Positions 7,212-16,666 are shown, counted from the stretch's first letter. The stretch: 64,000 nt of DNA from Puia dinghuensis (GCF_014642875.1 NZ_BMJC01000004.1:668070-732069), one strand, 5' to 3'. Notes: generated by a model from the letters alone, not told the origin. Translations and numbers: made by a program.

Positions 7212-9800
7212 GAATATTAACTTACTCACTAACCCCGTCCACCCCGTCTGGTGCGAAGCGCCAAGCCCCTTCCCGCTATCCCCATCGAAATATTCGAAGA
7301 ACAACACATAATCCCTGAAATGCGGGTCATGCTGCATTTTGTCATTATTGCCAAACACCGCCCGCCGACCCTTCTCGTCCCGCAGGAAAAGCTTTGCCAA
7401 TCGCATCGACAGCTCGTCGCCGATCTCACTCAGCGTCCGCAGCTTACCGGAATGAGTCGGGTATTCGATCTTGAAATCGTCCCCATAATAATGATGGAAC
7501 CGCTGCAACGCCTCGATGATGAGGAAATTCATCGGCATCCAGATCGGCCCCCGCCAGTTGGAATTGCCGCCAAATAAAGGAACCGGGGACTCGCCCGGCG
7601 TATATTTTACGGACAACAGCTGCCCGTCCACCTGAAACTGGAAAGGATGCTGCTCATATACTTTGGATAGCGATCGGATCCCATGATCGCTCAGGAATTC
7701 GGTTTCGTCCAGCATCCGGTAGAGGATACGTTTCACCCGGTGTCCCCGCAACAACGACAACAGGTGCTTTTGATCCGACCCCATCTCATGCCAGCGGGAA
7801 ACCAGCGCGGCAAGATCGGGCCGGTTGTCAAGCAGCCACTTCAGCCGCTTGGCGAACTCCGGCAGCGCTTGCAGGCACTCGTCGTCGATGACCTCGACGG
7901 CAAACAAGGGGATCAGTCCTACCATCGACCGCATCCTCATCCGGACGCTGTAATCCCCGGGCATGCGCACCGTGTCGTAAAAAAATTCATCTTCGTTGTC
8001 CCAAAGCCCGTCCGTGCCGGTGCCCATATTGGCCATGGCCGCGGCAATATGCAAAAAGTGCTCGAAGAACTTATTGGCCATATCCTGGTACACCGGGTTC
8101 GTAATCGAAAGCTCCAGGGCTATGCGCATGAGGTTCAGCGAATACATGGCCATCCAGCTGGTGCCATCCGCCTGTTCGAGCCGACCGCCATCGGGGAGCT
8201 GGGTGTTGCGGTCGAAGACCCCGATATTATCCATGCCCAGGAAACCGCCTTCGAAGATATTATTGCCCTCGGCATCTTTCCGGTTGACCCACCAGGTGAA
8301 ATTCAGCAGCAGTTTATGAAAAACGGTCTCCAGGAAGGCATGATCACCCTTCCCGCCGTTCATTGCCTTTTCGATCTCATATACCCGGTAGGCCGCCCAT
8401 GCATGCACCGGCGGGTTGGCATCACTGAATACCCATTCATAGGCCGGCAACTGCCCGTTGGGGTGCATATACCAGTCATGTGTCAACAAGAGTAGCTGAT
8501 GCTTGGCAAAATCCACATCGATGAGGGCAAAAATGATACAGTGAAAGGCGAGATCCCATGCGGCATACCAGGGGTACTCCCATTTGTCGGGCATGGAGAT
8601 GATGTTGCTGTTCTTCAGGTGAAACCATTCATGGTTTCTGCCCTTCAGCCGTTGCGGGGGCGGAGCTGGCTGCCCCGGGTCGCCTTTCAACCAGTCCTCG
8701 ACGTTGTAGATATAGAGCTGCTTGTTCCAGAGCATTCCGGCAAAACCCTGCCGCTGCACCAGCCGCTGATCCGCGTCCGTGATATCCTTTTGCAGTTCGT
8801 CATAGAATTCGTCCGTCTCCCTGATCCTGTCCTCGAACACCTGGTCATAGTCCCTGAAAGGCGAACCGGTACACGTCCGCGACAGCCGAAGCCGGACGGT
8901 CGTGGAGCCGCCGCCGGGGACCATCCGCTCGTAGTTCAAGGCCACCTTGGTCCCCTGCTGGTAATTGATGGCCTGGGCATTGCCATTCACGATAAATTCC
9001 TGAACGCCGTCCTTATAATAGCCCGGCTTTTCAATACCATAAAACCGGCGGACATTGGTTTCGTTGTCACAATAAAGATGCATATCCGTCTCATCCCCAT
9101 ATAATCCCCAATCCCCGCCAAGGTCCCGGTGCTGAATAATGATATGACCTTCATTCGACGACATCATCAGCGGCTTATATTCATCGGTACCCCAGCTCCA
9201 CGTATTACGAAACCAGGCCGTAGGAATGATATGCAACGGGGCGGCATGCGGCCCCCGGTTGTACGCCGTTATCCGTACAAAGATGTCCTCCATGTCCGAC
9301 TTGGCATATTCGATAAAGATGTCGAAGTACTCATCCTTGTCAAAAATACCCGTATCCAGCAGCTCGAACTCCGGCTCCAGCCTGCCGCGCTTCTTGTTCT
9401 CCGCTCTCAGCTGCTCGTAGGGAAAGGCGGCATGCGGATATTTGTACAACATCTTCATGTAGGAGTGGGTAGGGGAGGAGTCGAGGTAATAATACAGCTC
9501 CTTCACATCCTCTCCATGGTTGCCCTCATAGTTGTTGAGCCCGAAAAGCCGCTCTTTCAATATCGGGTCTTTCTTATTCCAAAAGCTGAGGGCAAAACAA
9601 AGATGCTGCCGTTTGTCGGCAAAGCCCCCGATGCCTTCCTCGCCCCAGCGCCAGGCCTTGCTGTAGGCCATTTCATGCGTGGTATACGTCCATGCCTGCC
9701 CATCGGGACTATAGTCTTCGCGAACTGTCCCCCATTGCCGATCGGAAAGGTAAGGGCCCCATTTCTTCCAGTCGGGAGTTTTTAAACGTTCTTTCTCCAT
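7161..9800 (-). CDS. GH63-like glucosidase (MGH1-type alpha/alpha barrel)
   Basis: An 879-residue protein of the bacterial GH63/MGH1-like family related to mannosyl-oligosaccharide glucosidase. The N-terminus (MEKERLKTPDWKKWGPYLSD) has no signal peptide, so a cytoplasmic location is likely. The C-terminal half shows (alpha/alpha)6-barrel blocks: WDLAF near 413, HPNGQLPAYEW near 443, DGTSWMAMYSLNLMRIAL near 545, NSNWRGPIWMPMNFL near 748 and HQTGWTGLV near 852. The usual GH63 acid/base pair probably lies within these blocks, but I cannot assign it. The gene starts 6 bases after the stop of a glucose 1-dehydrogenase, so released glucose may be oxidised directly. Substrate unknown. Confidence 0.82.
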   Translation of the reverse strand: MEKERLKTPDWKKWGPYLSDRQWGTVREDYSPDGQAWTYTTHEMAYSKAWRWGEEGIGGFADKRQHLCFALSFWNKKDPILKERLFGLNNYEGNHGEDVKELYYYLDSSPTHSYMKMLYKYPHAAFPYEQLRAENKKRGRLEPEFELLDTGIFDKDEYFDIFIEYAKSDMEDIFVRITAYNRGPHAAPLHIIPTAWFRNTWSWGTDEYKPLMMSSNEGHIIIQHRDLGGDWGLYGDETDMHLYCDNETNVRRFYGIEKPGYYKDGVQEFIVNGNAQAINYQQGTKVALNYERMVPGGGSTTVRLRLSRTCTGSPFRDYDQVFEDRIRETDEFYDELQKDITDADQRLVQRQGFAGMLWNKQLYIYNVEDWLKGDPGQPAPPPQRLKGRNHEWFHLKNSNIISMPDKWEYPWYAAWDLAFHCIIFALIDVDFAKHQLLLLTHDWYMHPNGQLPAYEWVFSDANPPVHAWAAYRVYEIEKAMNGGKGDHAFLETVFHKLLLNFTWWVNRKDAEGNNIFEGGFLGMDNIGVFDRNTQLPDGGRLEQADGTSWMAMYSLNLMRIALELSITNPVYQDMANKFFEHFLHIAAAMANMGTGTDGLWDNEDEFFYDTVRMPGDYSVRMRMRSMVGLIPLFAVEVIDDECLQALPEFAKRLKWLLDNRPDLAALVSRWHEMGSDQKHLLSLLRGHRVKRILYRMLDETEFLSDHGIRSLSKVYEQHPFQFQVDGQLLSVKYTPGESPVPLFGGNSNWRGPIWMPMNFLIIEALQRFHHYYGDDFKIEYPTHSGKLRTLSEIGDELSMRLAKLFLRDEKGRRAVFGNNDKMQHDPHFRDYVLFFEYFDGDSGKGLGASHQTGWTGLVSKLIFLQKWSALIKAHKTQGQ

Positions 9801-9806
9801 GAGTAA

Positions 9807-10616
9807 TTAACCATTTGTACTAAAACCAGGATATAATGTCATTCCTCCATCCACAAATAAAGTGGTGCCGGTGATATAGTCGGAATCATCGCTCGCCAGC
9901 CAGACGGCGGCGGCTCCGATATCTTCCACAACACCAACACGATTGTAAGGAATTAGTTCGAGTAGTTTTTTTTCAGCGGCAGGTGTATCCCAGGCCTGGT
10001 GGTTTATCGGCGTCTTGATGGCGCCTGGCCCGATGCTGTTGACTCTTATCTTGTATGGCGCAAATTCCTGCGCGATACTCTTCATTAATTGCATGATCCC
10101 GCCCTTGCTGGCGGCATAGTTCGCATGACCTCCCCAGGGGATCACCTCATGCACGCTGCTCATACAGATGATCTTCCCGGCAGCACGCGACCGCTCGGGA
10201 ACGATACCCCTTCTCAGAAATTCCCGGATGGCTTCACGGGCGCAAAGGAATTGCCCCGTAAGGTTGACGCCGATGACAAAATTCCATTGGTCAAGCGTCA
10301 TGTCCTGGAAGGGCGAATCGCGTTGCAGCCCCGCATTGTTCAGCAGGATATCCACCGTCCCGTATTTCGCGACCACATCCGCGAACATTTTTTGTACTTC
10401 GGCTTCTTTGCTGACATCGCACCGGTAGGTGATGCCGGCGCCGCCCGCTGCTGTTATCTCTGCCAATACTTCCTCCGCTGCCTGCGCGGTGGCGTCCACC
10501 GGGTGATTGACGACGACGGTGGCGCCTGCTGCTGCCAGCGATTTCGAAACTCCGGCCCCGATGCCCGAAGATGCCCCCGTAACGATGGCGATCTGGCCGG
10601 CTAATTTTTTTTCCAT
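9807..10616 (-). CDS. Glucose 1-dehydrogenase-type SDR
   Basis: A 269-residue classical SDR: TGASSGIG at 13-20, NNAG at 93-96, catalytic Ser154, Tyr167 and Lys171. The segment CMSSVHEVIPWGGHANYAAS and the ending LFVDGGMTLYPGF closely resemble Bacillus glucose 1-dehydrogenase, which oxidises beta-D-glucose to gluconolactone with NAD(P)+. A short insertion rich in Arg (about 135-147) makes it slightly longer than the roughly 261 residues of that enzyme. It lies 39 bases after the aminotransferase stop and 6 bases before the GH63 gene, probably in one transcript. An unrelated sugar or steroid substrate remains possible. Confidence 0.8.
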   Translation of the reverse strand: MEKKLAGQIAIVTGASSGIGAGVSKSLAAAGATVVVNHPVDATAQAAEEVLAEITAAGGAGITYRCDVSKEAEVQKMFADVVAKYGTVDILLNNAGLQRDSPFQDMTLDQWNFVIGVNLTGQFLCAREAIREFLRRGIVPERSRAAGKIICMSSVHEVIPWGGHANYAASKGGIMQLMKSIAQEFAPYKIRVNSIGPGAIKTPINHQAWDTPAAEKKLLELIPYNRVGVVEDIGAAAVWLASDDSDYITGTTLFVDGGMTLYPGFSTNG

Positions 10617-10655
10617 AGTCTACCCGAAGGTTGGTTTACACCTTCAAGGTAGCCA

Positions 10656-11744
10656 TTAAATAGCTGTGTCCACAAAATAATTCCAGCCATGAACATCGGG
10701 CCGGCGGCCATAACGAATATCATCCAAAGCGTTCTTCAACAGCTGGCTCAGACCATGGCCTTCCCCGTCCTCAACCGGCAGATAATAGTCCTTTCCATCG
10801 ATGCCGATCGTTCCTATCGGCGACACCACAGCGGCCGTTCCGGCTCCAAAAGCCTCCTTGACCACACCTGTCTCCAACCCATGTTGCAGCTCTTCTACGC
10901 TCACCGGCCGCACTTCCACGGATATACCCGCATCGGCGGCAAGGGTCAGCAGACAATCCCGCGTCACCCCATCCAGGATGGTATCCGTCAACGGCGGGGT
11001 AACAAGTTTGTCGCCGAAGACAAAAAAGACATTCATCATCCCCGACTCTTCAACATACTTATGATGTATACCGTCTGTCCACAACACCTGGTCATAACCT
11101 TCGGCCATGGCCTGCTCTGTTGGATATAACGCTCCTCCATAGTTGCCGCCGCATTTGGCGAAGCCCGTACCGCCTTTTGCCGCCCTGGTAAACTCACGCT
11201 CTACCTTCACCTTCACCGGTCCCGGGAAATAAGCTCCCCAGGGCGCGCAGACAATGGCAAACCGATAGCTGTCCGAAACCCGCACGCTAAGCCGGGTGTC
11301 CGTTGCTATCTGGAATGGCCGCAGGTATAAGGCGCCACCCGGCTGTGCGGGCACCCAGTCCTTTTCCAGCTCCACCAGCCGTCGCAGTCCTTCGCGAAAT
11401 ATCTCCGGCGCCACCACCGGCATACAAAGCCGCTGCGCCGTCTTCACCAGCCGTTGATAATGCTTCCCCGGACGGAAGATATGGACCCGGTCGTCTTCTG
11501 TCCGGAAAGCCTTCATCCCCTCGAAAATGGTCTGGCCATAATGAAAGACAAGGGAGGTTGGCGACAACGAGAAAGGCCCGAACGGAACGATCTCCGCATC
11601 CTTCCAGCGCCCGCCGGCATAATCACAAATCAGCATATGGTCCGTGGCTACGGCGCCCGGCTGGAGGTTATCCCAATCTACTTCGGAAAGCCGGCTCCGG
11701 TATGCCCGGCTCACCGGAATGTAAGGTGTCATCATCGTATCCAT
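10656..11744 (-). CDS. ilvE: Branched-chain amino-acid aminotransferase
   Basis: A 362-residue class IV PLP aminotransferase of the long (BCAT2-like) type. Landmarks are GQTIFEGMKAFR (70-81), YLRPFQIATD near 140-149, the PLP-binding Lys197 in FAKCGGNYGGAL, and EESGMMNVFFV near 233. It transfers the amino group between branched-chain amino acids and 2-oxoglutarate in Leu, Ile and Val metabolism. It is divergent from a MocR-type regulator 87 bases away, which may control it. The start at ATG 11744 gives MDTMMTPYIPVS; internal ATGs at residues 4 and 5 are alternatives. Confidence 0.93.
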   Translation of the reverse strand: MDTMMTPYIPVSRAYRSRLSEVDWDNLQPGAVATDHMLICDYAGGRWKDAEIVPFGPFSLSPTSLVFHYGQTIFEGMKAFRTEDDRVHIFRPGKHYQRLVKTAQRLCMPVVAPEIFREGLRRLVELEKDWVPAQPGGALYLRPFQIATDTRLSVRVSDSYRFAIVCAPWGAYFPGPVKVKVEREFTRAAKGGTGFAKCGGNYGGALYPTEQAMAEGYDQVLWTDGIHHKYVEESGMMNVFFVFGDKLVTPPLTDTILDGVTRDCLLTLAADAGISVEVRPVSVEELQHGLETGVVKEAFGAGTAAVVSPIGTIGIDGKDYYLPVEDGEGHGLSQLLKNALDDIRYGRRPDVHGWNYFVDTAI

Positions 11745-11806
11745 AACTGTTCAATTATTCCCTAAAATTCGCAAGAAAAAAAGTAAAAAAACAGATGCAG
11801 AATTAT

Positions 11807-11814
11807 TAATTTTG
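11807..11814 (+). promoter_or_regulatory. Candidate -7 box for the MocR-type regulator
   Basis: TAATTTTG matches the Bacteroidota -7 consensus TAnnTTTG exactly and ends 17 bases before ATG 11832. No TTG lies at the usual distance upstream, so the promoter may need an activator. Confidence 0.4.
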
Positions 11815-11831
11815 ACTAGATCAGATTCGCA

Positions 11832-13274
11832 ATGAAAAAGAAAAAACCCGGCGACGACCCAATCTATCTCCAGGTAGCCGAAGGCCTCGAAAAGATGATA
11901 GGAGATGAGACCCTAAAAATTGGTGACAAGCTGCCCTCTGTCAGGATGCTGAGCGAAGAATACGGCATCAGCATGGGCACGGCCTTTCAAGCTTATTATC
12001 ACCTGGAAGGCAAAGGACTGATAGAATCCCGGCCCAAGTCGGGTTACTATGTGCGCTTCAACCTGCGCCGCCTTCCGGGCCTGCCACATAAAGCGGTGGA
12101 ACCCGAACCGGTCGCTACCGAGGTCAGCGTCGCGGAGATGATCACCAATGTTTTCCAACGCACCTCCCGGGAAGACTTTGTCAACTTTTCCGTCGCCGCA
12201 CCACCAATCAGCCTGCTGCCGGCCGCCAAACTGAATAAGTCGCTGGTGCACGCCTTGAGGGCCTCCCGCAACCATGGTCTCCAGTATGAACACAGCCAGG
12301 GCAACCCCGGACTGCGCCGCCAACTCGCTCTTCTTGCCTTTCACTGGGGTGGGAAATATGCGGCGGAAGATGTCGTCGTCACCGCCGGTTGTATGGAAGC
12401 GTTAGTGATGTGCCTCAAAGCCACCACCCAGCCCGGCGACACGGTGGCGATCGAAAATCCCACGTATTTCGGCATCTATCAGGTGATAGAAAGCCTCGGA
12501 CTAAAGGCGCTGGAGATCGCCGTCGATCCGCTGACGGGTATCGATCCCCAACAGCTGGAAACCTTGCTACAGAAATTTCCCATAAAAGCCTGCGTGTTCG
12601 TCCCCACCTTCAGCAACCCGATGGGGTCCTGTATGCCCGATGAAAAAAAGAAAGCGCTGGTTCAACTGATCACCCGCCACCAGATCCCCCTCATCGAGGA
12701 CGATATCTATGGCGAAATGTATTTCGGCCGCCACCGTCCCCGTACCTGCAAATCCTTCGATACCGAAGGATGGGTCTTGTATTGCAGCTCCCTGTCCAAG
12801 TCCCTGGCCCCGGGCTATCGCATCGGCTGGATAATCCCCGGCCGGTTTACCAAACGGGTGATACAGCTGAAGATGATGCATACCGTGTCGGGCACCACGC
12901 TGACCCAGGAGGCTATCGCCCATTTCCTCAGCATCGGCCGCTATGAATACCATTTGAAGAAATTGCGGAAGGCCCTGCATACCCAATGCCTGCGCTATCA
13001 GCAAGGCATCCTGCAATACTTCCCGCCGGATACGAAAGTATCCCGGCCCCAAGGCGGTTTTGTCCTTTGGGTCCAGCTCGACCGGCAATTGAATGCCTAC
13101 CGGCTCTATCGGGAAGCATTGAAACACAACGTCTCCGTGGCGCCAGGCCAGGTTTTCTCCGCAAAGGGGCAATTCGGCAATTGCCTGCGGCTCAGCTATG
13201 CCCGTCCCTGGGACGCCGAAGTAGAAGAAGCCCTGCGCATCCTGGGGTCACTGATCAGGAAAATGTCGAAATAG
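11832..13274 (+). CDS. MocR-type regulator: GntR winged helix fused to a class I aminotransferase
   Basis: A 480-residue fusion. Residues about 8-78 form a GntR-type winged helix (IYLQVAEGLEKMI, KLPSVRMLSEEYGISMGTAF). Residues about 110-475 are a fold-type I aminotransferase domain with Asn259-Pro-type substrate contacts (TFSNPMG), Asp291 and Tyr293 for the cofactor, and the PLP lysine at 323 (SSLSKSLAPGYR). Such MocR proteins are usually PLP-dependent transcription factors; some retain aminotransferase activity. It is divergent from ilvE with an 87-base AT-rich spacer, the normal position for a local regulator, so control of ilvE is a reasonable inference. A stand-alone 2-aminoadipate-type aminotransferase is the alternative. 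Confidence 0.88.
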   Translation: MKKKKPGDDPIYLQVAEGLEKMIGDETLKIGDKLPSVRMLSEEYGISMGTAFQAYYHLEGKGLIESRPKSGYYVRFNLRRLPGLPHKAVEPEPVATEVSVAEMITNVFQRTSREDFVNFSVAAPPISLLPAAKLNKSLVHALRASRNHGLQYEHSQGNPGLRRQLALLAFHWGGKYAAEDVVVTAGCMEALVMCLKATTQPGDTVAIENPTYFGIYQVIESLGLKALEIAVDPLTGIDPQQLETLLQKFPIKACVFVPTFSNPMGSCMPDEKKKALVQLITRHQIPLIEDDIYGEMYFGRHRPRTCKSFDTEGWVLYCSSLSKSLAPGYRIGWIIPGRFTKRVIQLKMMHTVSGTTLTQEAIAHFLSIGRYEYHLKKLRKALHTQCLRYQQGILQYFPPDTKVSRPQGGFVLWVQLDRQLNAYRLYREALKHNVSVAPGQVFSAKGQFGNCLRLSYARPWDAEVEEALRILGSLIRKMSK

Positions 13275-13363
13275 GCCAATCGCAAAGCACCCCCTTGATC
13301 ATCACACAAAAAAATCGTACCTTATAGGTAGCTCTTTTTATTTCTCATCTAAAACGATGCTAT

Positions 13364-13807
13364 ATGAATCTGGTACAACGTGTAGAACACTGGGGCAATA
13401 CCCACCATCCCCAATGGCTCGATATAATTCGCATCCTCTTCGGGGTCTTCCTTTGCTACAAAGGTGTTGACTTCCTGATGAACATGGGCACCATGCTCGA
13501 TCTTATCACCAACAAAATGTCCTTTGGCTCTTTCACCTCGATGATGATGGGCAACTACATCGCTTTTGCTCACATTCTTGGCGGTATCCTGCTCATCCTG
13601 GGCGTGCTGACCCGCTTCGCCTGTATACTGCAGATACCCATCCTCATCGGGGCCATATTTTTCATGAATAATTCCCTCTACCGGCCTTTTTCCGAGATGG
13701 CCGTTGCTATACTCACACTCCTGTTGCTGATCCTCTTCCTCATCGTTGGCAACGGACACATACAATTATTGAAATTCCGGCCGGGGGAAAGAGGCGATAC
13801 TATTTAA
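13364..13807 (+). CDS. DoxX-family membrane protein
   Basis: A 147-residue protein with four hydrophobic segments (about 20-40, 62-82, 86-108, 115-135). The block AHILGGILLILGVLTRFACILQ matches the DoxX/YphA family of small four-helix membrane proteins, whose biochemical role is mostly unsettled (quinone- or redox-linked in some members). Its 3' end overlaps the opposing TPR gene by 8 bases. It follows the MocR gene after 89 bases, so a shared transcript is possible but not clear. Confidence 0.8.
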   Translation: MNLVQRVEHWGNTHHPQWLDIIRILFGVFLCYKGVDFLMNMGTMLDLITNKMSFGSFTSMMMGNYIAFAHILGGILLILGVLTRFACILQIPILIGAIFFMNNSLYRPFSEMAVAILTLLLLILFLIVGNGHIQLLKFRPGERGDTI

Positions 13808-14888
13808 GGTCGGGGTACTTTGAAAAAAGATCGCTGTAGTCACTTTCGTGGAAAGCAGCGGTCTTTTTCATGTCCGTTACAAGGGCGTAGGCTTTTGCTT
13901 TATCCCCTCCATCCTCATACGCTGTTATCAGGGAGCGGTTGTTGGCCGCAAGTGTAGGCTCGAAATGATACACCTTTTCATAACAGGCGAGACTTTCTGC
14001 CTTCTTGCCCTGCTCCTTGTAGAAATTACCCCTGATATGATCGAGGACGGCATCACCCCCCAGCAGCTTATCCAACTTGTCAAGGGCCACAAAACCCTTG
14101 TCGTATTCCTTCCGCAGATAGTAAAGGTCGATCATCATTATGTAGCAGCTCGTGGCATCCGGGAAGCTGGTAGAAAAATGCTCGAGCGCGGTCTCATAAA
14201 GCGAAAGATCGAGATGATGACAGGCTGTGATATAGATCAGCTGGATGGATTTGGTATTCTTGTATTTCTCGGTCAGGTGCTCGTACTGCTCCTTCACCGC
14301 GCTGTAGTTCTTCTTAGTGTTCTCCTCGGTCAGCTTCATAATGATGCTGACATCCTCCGGAACATTCTCCAGGCTCTGGTTCATCATGTCCGCCAGGTTA
14401 GCGAGGGTGTTGCTCAACGACTCGTCGACCTGGTACACATAGACATCGGAAGCCTTTATCGAATCCTTCGACCGGACAAGCGTATAGTCATGATAATTCA
14501 ACCCACCGGTGCCGTACATCCGGAAAAGCAGATGACGGACGCCCTTTCTTTCAAACTCTTTTAAAAGCCGGTAATTCCCCAGATTAATCGCCATCACAAT
14601 ACGGTCGCCAAAATTGATAAACCCCTTGTTAAAGGATTCAGAAAAACCTTTCAGGAAAACAGGGTCCTTCAGGGCCACGCTTTTTCTCCGGATGTTTTGT
14701 ATAAGACTGTCGATATCGAAAAAATGATCGAGCACACTCCCATCACCGCTGTTGGTTGCGGCTTCGATCCGATGTGCAGTCGCCAATGCCTCTTCGCTGC
14801 TGATAGCCCGCTGTGCCGTCGCTGTCCCTGCCGCAAGGACCAATCCTGTCGCGAGGACCAATCCTGTCAGTAGTAGTGCTGTTCTCAT
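13800..14888 (-). CDS. Exported TPR-like protein of unknown function
   Basis: A 362-residue protein that I do not recognise beyond its architecture. An unusually hydrophobic signal sequence (LLLTGLVLATGLVLAAGTATAQ) ends near residue 25. Residues about 27-165 form an undefined alpha/beta region, and residues about 190-360 look like degenerate tetratricopeptide repeats (for example AVLDHIRGNFYKEQGKKAES). The signal sequence contains a duplicated LVLA block encoded by an 18-base tandem repeat. Its ATG overlaps the acyl-CoA synthetase stop (ATGA), so it is translationally coupled to that gene; its role may be linked to lipid or envelope processes, but that is only context. Confidence 0.7.
   Translation of the reverse strand: MRTALLLTGLVLATGLVLAAGTATAQRAISSEEALATAHRIEAATNSGDGSVLDHFFDIDSLIQNIRRKSVALKDPVFLKGFSESFNKGFINFGDRIVMAINLGNYRLLKEFERKGVRHLLFRMYGTGGLNYHDYTLVRSKDSIKASDVYVYQVDESLSNTLANLADMMNQSLENVPEDVSIIMKLTEENTKKNYSAVKEQYEHLTEKYKNTKSIQLIYITACHHLDLSLYETALEHFSTSFPDATSCYIMMIDLYYLRKEYDKGFVALDKLDKLLGGDAVLDHIRGNFYKEQGKKAESLACYEKVYHFEPTLAANNRSLITAYEDGGDKAKAYALVTDMKKTAAFHESDYSDLFSKYPDLK
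14836..14868. repeat. 18-base tandem repeat inside a signal-peptide coding region
   Basis: The 15-base string AGGACCAATCCTGTC occurs at 14836-14850 and again at 14854-14868, with a period of 18 bases. It encodes a repeated hexapeptide in the hydrophobic core of the signal sequence of the TPR-like protein. Copy-number change would stay in frame and lengthen or shorten the core by six residues. Confidence 0.85.
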
Positions 14889-16666
14889 TCGTGGTATATC
14901 TTTTCGATGGCCGAATGGAATTTTTCCGTCACCACCTTCCGCCGTAAGCTCAGCTTGGGGGTCATTTCACCCGTCTCTACAGTCCATTCCGCCGGCAACA
15001 GCTCAAAACGTTTTATCTGTTCGACATGGCCGAAGTTGACATTGTAATGCTCCACCACATCCCTGTACATGGCCAGAACTTTAGGCTCCCTGATCAACTG
15101 TTCGTGATTGGTCACCGTAATGCCGTTTTGCCGGCTCCATTCCTCCAGATTTTGAAACGCCGGCACGATAAGGGCGCCAACAAACTTCCTCTCTGGTCCA
15201 ACAACCATGATCTGCTCTACAAAACGGGATTCCTTGAGTTTGCTCTCGATAGCCAGGGGCGCTACATACTTTCCGCCGCTGGTCTTGAACATCTCTTTCT
15301 TCCGATCGGTGATCTTCAGGTATTTATTGTCTACAAACTCCCCGATATCCCCCGTATGGAACCAGCCATCCGTTATGGCTTCGGCGGTGAGGTCGGGTCG
15401 TTTGTAGTAGCCCATCATCACATTGGGACCCTTGCAAAGAATCTCGCCGTCCTCGGCGATCTTCACCTCGATACCGGGTATCACCGGGCCAACGGTGCCA
15501 AAGCGCCGCTCTTCCACCTGCAACCTGTTGACACTGATCACTGGTGAGGTCTCCGTAAGCCCGTATCCTTCGAGGATAGCAACCCGCGCAGCAGTGAAAA
15601 TGCGGATCAGCCGCACCTGGCAGGCCGCACCCCCGCTGGCGATGCACTGGATATTATTTCCCAGCGCCTCCCGCCATTTACTAAAGATGAGCTTATTGGC
15701 CAGAGAAAGCTGGAAATTATACCAAGCCCCCATCGATTTATTGATCTCATAACGGGTGGCAAGGCCATGCGCCCAGAAGAATAGTTTTTTCTTTATACCG
15801 GTGAGCTCAGCCCCTTTGTGCATGATCCGGTCGTAGACCTTCTCCAACAGCCGGGGAACGGTGACAAACATCTGCGGCTTCACCTCCTTCAGGTTGTCCC
15901 CGATGGTGTCCATACTCTCGGCATAATAGATCGAGCTGTTGTTGAAGAGATATACGTAGGTGAGCATCCGCTCGTAGATATGGTTCAGCGGCAGAAAGCT
16001 GAGCGCCCTGATCTTGCCCTGGGGCAGACAGGGGATACAGGAATGGACATTGCTGACGATGTTTCGATGCGAAAGCATCACACCTTTTGGCGTGCCTGTA
16101 GTCCCGGAAGTATAGATGACAGTCGCAAGGTCCTTCTCGTCGATGGAATCCTCTATCTGCTTCAGCCGCGCCGCCTCTTCCGCCGTAGGCGAAACCAGCA
16201 GCTCCTTCCAGCTGCGCGCACCGTCGACAGGTTCGATAGCAAATATCTCCCGCAGGCTTGGCACCCGGTCGCGGACACTCATTACTTTAAGATATAATTC
16301 GTGGTCGTTGACAAAGACAAACCTCACCTGGGCTTCCTGCAGGATAAACTCCAGTTCTGTCACCGATATGGTCGGGTAAATGGGCGCGAGTACGGCGCCG
16401 GTACGCTGCACGGCCATGTCAAGCATGATCCATTCCGGCCGATTTTTACAAATGATGGCGACCTTTTCTATCCCTTCCGGCGTCCGGTCTGCGCTGAAAA
16501 CCCCCAGGCGGAGAAGACCGGTGCTCAATTTTTCAATAGTGTCGGCAACTTCCTTTGTGCTATAGGTCCTGTAGACCCCTCCCTCCTTTCCTGCCAGCAT
16601 ATCCGGTAAGGGGTCTCTTTCCAAATTCAGGGTAAGACAATCAAACAATCGAGTGGGTTCGGTCAT
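14885..16666 (-). CDS. Long-chain acyl-CoA synthetase (AMP-binding, FadD15 type)
   Basis: A 593-residue adenylate-forming enzyme. The AMP-binding P-loop YTSGTTGTPKG is at 185-195, followed by LPLNHIYERM near 226, EGYGLTETSPV near 373, GWFHTGDIGEF near 443, and the hinge ITDRKKEMFKTSGGKYV with the catalytic Lys. It is of the length and type of long-chain fatty acid-CoA ligases that activate fatty acids with ATP and CoA at the membrane face. It is translationally coupled to the TPR-like gene downstream and lies 65 bases after the TPR gene at 16732. A near-consensus promoter (TTG, 20 bases, TAATTTG) lies in that 65-base gap. Confidence 0.9.
   Translation of the reverse strand: MTEPTRLFDCLTLNLERDPLPDMLAGKEGGVYRTYSTKEVADTIEKLSTGLLRLGVFSADRTPEGIEKVAIICKNRPEWIMLDMAVQRTGAVLAPIYPTISVTELEFILQEAQVRFVFVNDHELYLKVMSVRDRVPSLREIFAIEPVDGARSWKELLVSPTAEEAARLKQIEDSIDEKDLATVIYTSGTTGTPKGVMLSHRNIVSNVHSCIPCLPQGKIRALSFLPLNHIYERMLTYVYLFNNSSIYYAESMDTIGDNLKEVKPQMFVTVPRLLEKVYDRIMHKGAELTGIKKKLFFWAHGLATRYEINKSMGAWYNFQLSLANKLIFSKWREALGNNIQCIASGGAACQVRLIRIFTAARVAILEGYGLTETSPVISVNRLQVEERRFGTVGPVIPGIEVKIAEDGEILCKGPNVMMGYYKRPDLTAEAITDGWFHTGDIGEFVDNKYLKITDRKKEMFKTSGGKYVAPLAIESKLKESRFVEQIMVVGPERKFVGALIVPAFQNLEEWSRQNGITVTNHEQLIREPKVLAMYRDVVEHYNVNFGHVEQIKRFELLPAEWTVETGEMTPKLSLRRKVVTEKFHSAIEKIYHE

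Noticed and set aside
7683-9785. Several long plus-strand frames opposite the GH63 gene
   Set aside because: They are antisense shadows of a well-supported gene and show no family motifs.
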